Assembly (NCBI GenBank): GCA_900543455.1
Contig: UQRR01000062.1
Location: 1 to 12,889, forward strand
Direction of reading: 5' to 3'
Source of the DNA: an uncultured Dialister sp.
GTDB lineage: Bacteria; Bacillota; Negativicutes; Veillonellales; Dialisteraceae
Length of the DNA stretch: 12,889 bases
In this document: positions 12,077 to 12,889 of the stretch, one piece after another
Numbering within the stretch: the stretch's first letter is position 1
How the letters are laid out: every line of letters begins with the position of its first letter
Program-made: the position numbers and the translations under genes
The notes under the pieces: generated by a model
The model's input: only the letters and a program-made list of their open reading frames with translations
Databases searched by the model: none
Told to the model about the DNA's origin: nothing

Positions 12077-12673
12077 TCACGTCTCCGCTCTTTCCTCCTC
12101 GAGGCGGTCTCTTGCGGTGGTGACGGACTTCACAAATTCCCGCGTTTCCGGGAAAGGGATCTGGTTCAGATCAGAGAAGCCTTCCTTCCAGCCATAGTCT
12201 TTCATCCACTGATCCACATTGCCGCGCCCCGCATTGTACGCGGCCAGCGCAAGGACTTCGTTATTGTGATACTCCTTCAAAAGGTAATTGATATACCAAG
12301 CGCCCAGCGGAATATTTTCCTCGGGACGCTCCAAACGGTTCGCCGGAAGACCGCTTTCCTCGGAGATCCACTCTGCGGTGTCCGGCATGAGCTGCATCAT
12401 GCCGATCGCGCCCACATGGGAGACCGCCTTTTTATCGAATTTGCTCTCCGTCAGGATGACAGCTTCTAAAAGAGCAGGTGAGATCTCTTCCTTCTTCGCG
12501 CTCTCTGAAATGAGGAGAGAAATCTCCCGCGAGGGACGCATGAAGGAAATGTCCGAAAGGATGTAGAACACAAGGCCGCATAGAATGGCCAGAAGAAGGG
12601 TGAAGAGCATGGCTCCCGTATTTCCCTGGTGTCTGTGGACTTCTCTCTTTTTCCGTTTCAATGCGGTTCTCAT
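12077..12673 (-). CDS. Membrane-anchored lytic transglycosylase (Slt type, GH23)
   Basis: This 198-residue enzyme cleaves the MurNAc-GlcNAc bond of peptidoglycan to form a 1,6-anhydro product. A basic N-terminus and one hydrophobic helix (about 21-40) anchor it, with the catalytic domain outside the cytoplasm. The Slt motifs are present: catalytic E76 in ILTESKFD, GAIGMMQLMP (88-97) and AAYNAG (144-149). Length is near that of compact Slt-domain proteins such as YjbJ-like transglycosylases. GAAAGGAGG lies 6 bases upstream of the ATG at 12673. No promoter was identified in the upstream repeat DNA and no terminator follows the stop. Likely role: cell-wall remodelling, or opening the wall for envelope machinery; neighbours do not narrow this down. 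Confidence 0.94.
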   Translation of the reverse strand: MRTALKRKKREVHRHQGNTGAMLFTLLLAILCGLVFYILSDISFMRPSREISLLISESAKKEEISPALLEAVILTESKFDKKAVSHVGAIGMMQLMPDTAEWISEESGLPANRLERPEENIPLGAWYINYLLKEYHNNEVLALAAYNAGRGNVDQWMKDYGWKEGFSDLNQIPFPETREFVKSVTTARDRLEEERAET

Positions 12674-12707
12674 GGATGCCTCCTTTCAGGTAAAAATGAT
12701 GTGGGAT

Positions 12708-12779
12708 TCGGGGTTGTGGGTTCAGGGTTCAGAGTTAGCCTCTGAGGCGTGGTGCCCCTTGATTGGGGATGAAAGCTTT
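12708..12779 (-). repeat. Module E with GGGTTCA heptamers, inverted copy
   Basis: On the minus strand CTTTCATCCCC, ATCAAGGGGCACCACGCC and CTAACTCTGAACCC follow the module E order seen near 1878-1930. The end nearest the transglycosylase consists of GGGTTCA-type 7-bp units. Confidence 0.8.
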
Positions 12780-12784
12780 GCTCG

Positions 12785-12857
12785 AATGAGAAATTAGAAA
12801 TGAGAAATTAGAAATGGTGGTGCGGCGCATAAAAATCAGAAGCGCCGCGGAGTTTTG
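12785..12857 (-). repeat. GAAATTA heptamers plus module F, inverted copy
   Basis: Four 7-bp units alternate GAAATTA and GAAATGA on the plus strand (about 12788-12817). Module F follows (12815-12857), the inverted partner of 11015-11057. Confidence 0.85.
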
Positions 12858-12869
12858 ATAGCGCTTCGC

Positions 12870-12889
12870 GCGCATCGTCATTTCGAGCG
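12870..12889 (+). repeat. Module B repeat cut by the window end
   Basis: CATCGTCATTTCGAGCG matches the start of the module B copy at 10694 and the inverted copy at 124-181. The window stops inside it. Confidence 0.75.

Overview
The window looks like Bacillota DNA of the class Negativicutes, most likely a Dialister-like member of the Veillonellaceae. This is inferred from gene content (T-box leader, CsoR-family regulator, single-domain rubredoxin, MscL with a zinc-ribbon tail), strong AAAGGAGG-type ribosome binding sites, roughly balanced base composition and very repeat-rich intergenic DNA. No marker gene settles the genus. Both ends lie inside dispersed repeats, as expected of a contig broken at repeats.

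Layout. 1-363: repeats, then an extended -10 promoter. 364-1374 (+): UroD/methyltransferase-superfamily protein. 1375-1936: repeats, closed by a bidirectional terminator. 1976-3256 (-): dicarboxylate/amino-acid:cation symporter. Its leader contains two repeat blocks and, further upstream, a T-box riboswitch with its own near-consensus promoter (3513-3798); the likely specifier is UGC (Cys). 4011-4439 (+): mscL with two tandem terminators. 4529-4670 (-): strong promoter and a possible small RNA. 4707-4871 (-): rubredoxin. 4981-5143: long palindromic MITE-like element. 5278-5439 (+): complete tRNA-Leu(TAG) unit with promoter and terminator. 5473-6642 (-): iron-dependent alcohol dehydrogenase, divergent from 6990-7349 (+), a CsoR-family metal sensor with a histidine-rich N-terminus. 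7414-10575 (-): a lipoprotein solute-binding protein and two ABC ATPases of the nickel/oligopeptide class, with no permease genes. 10576-11155: a dense repeat block. 11156-11857 (-): unrecognised 233-residue protein. 12077-12673 (-): membrane-anchored lytic transglycosylase. The remainder is repeats.

How the parts relate. The binding protein and first ATPase overlap by ATGA, and the second ATPase follows after a short element, so they form an operon; it needs permeases encoded elsewhere. The metal sensor converges on this operon tail-to-tail and may relate to it, but nothing in the sequence proves a regulatory link. The T-box probably ties expression of the symporter to charging of an amino-acid tRNA.

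The most unusual feature is the intergenic DNA. At least nine arrays of tandem 7-bp units differ in sequence (GTGACTA, GGGATTA, GTGGCTA, GAAATTA, GGAATTA, GGGTTCA, GAAGTCA and others), but most units fit one degenerate pattern, GNRNYYA, in strict 7-bp register. They are embedded in a mosaic of other repeat modules that recur in both orientations around single genes.
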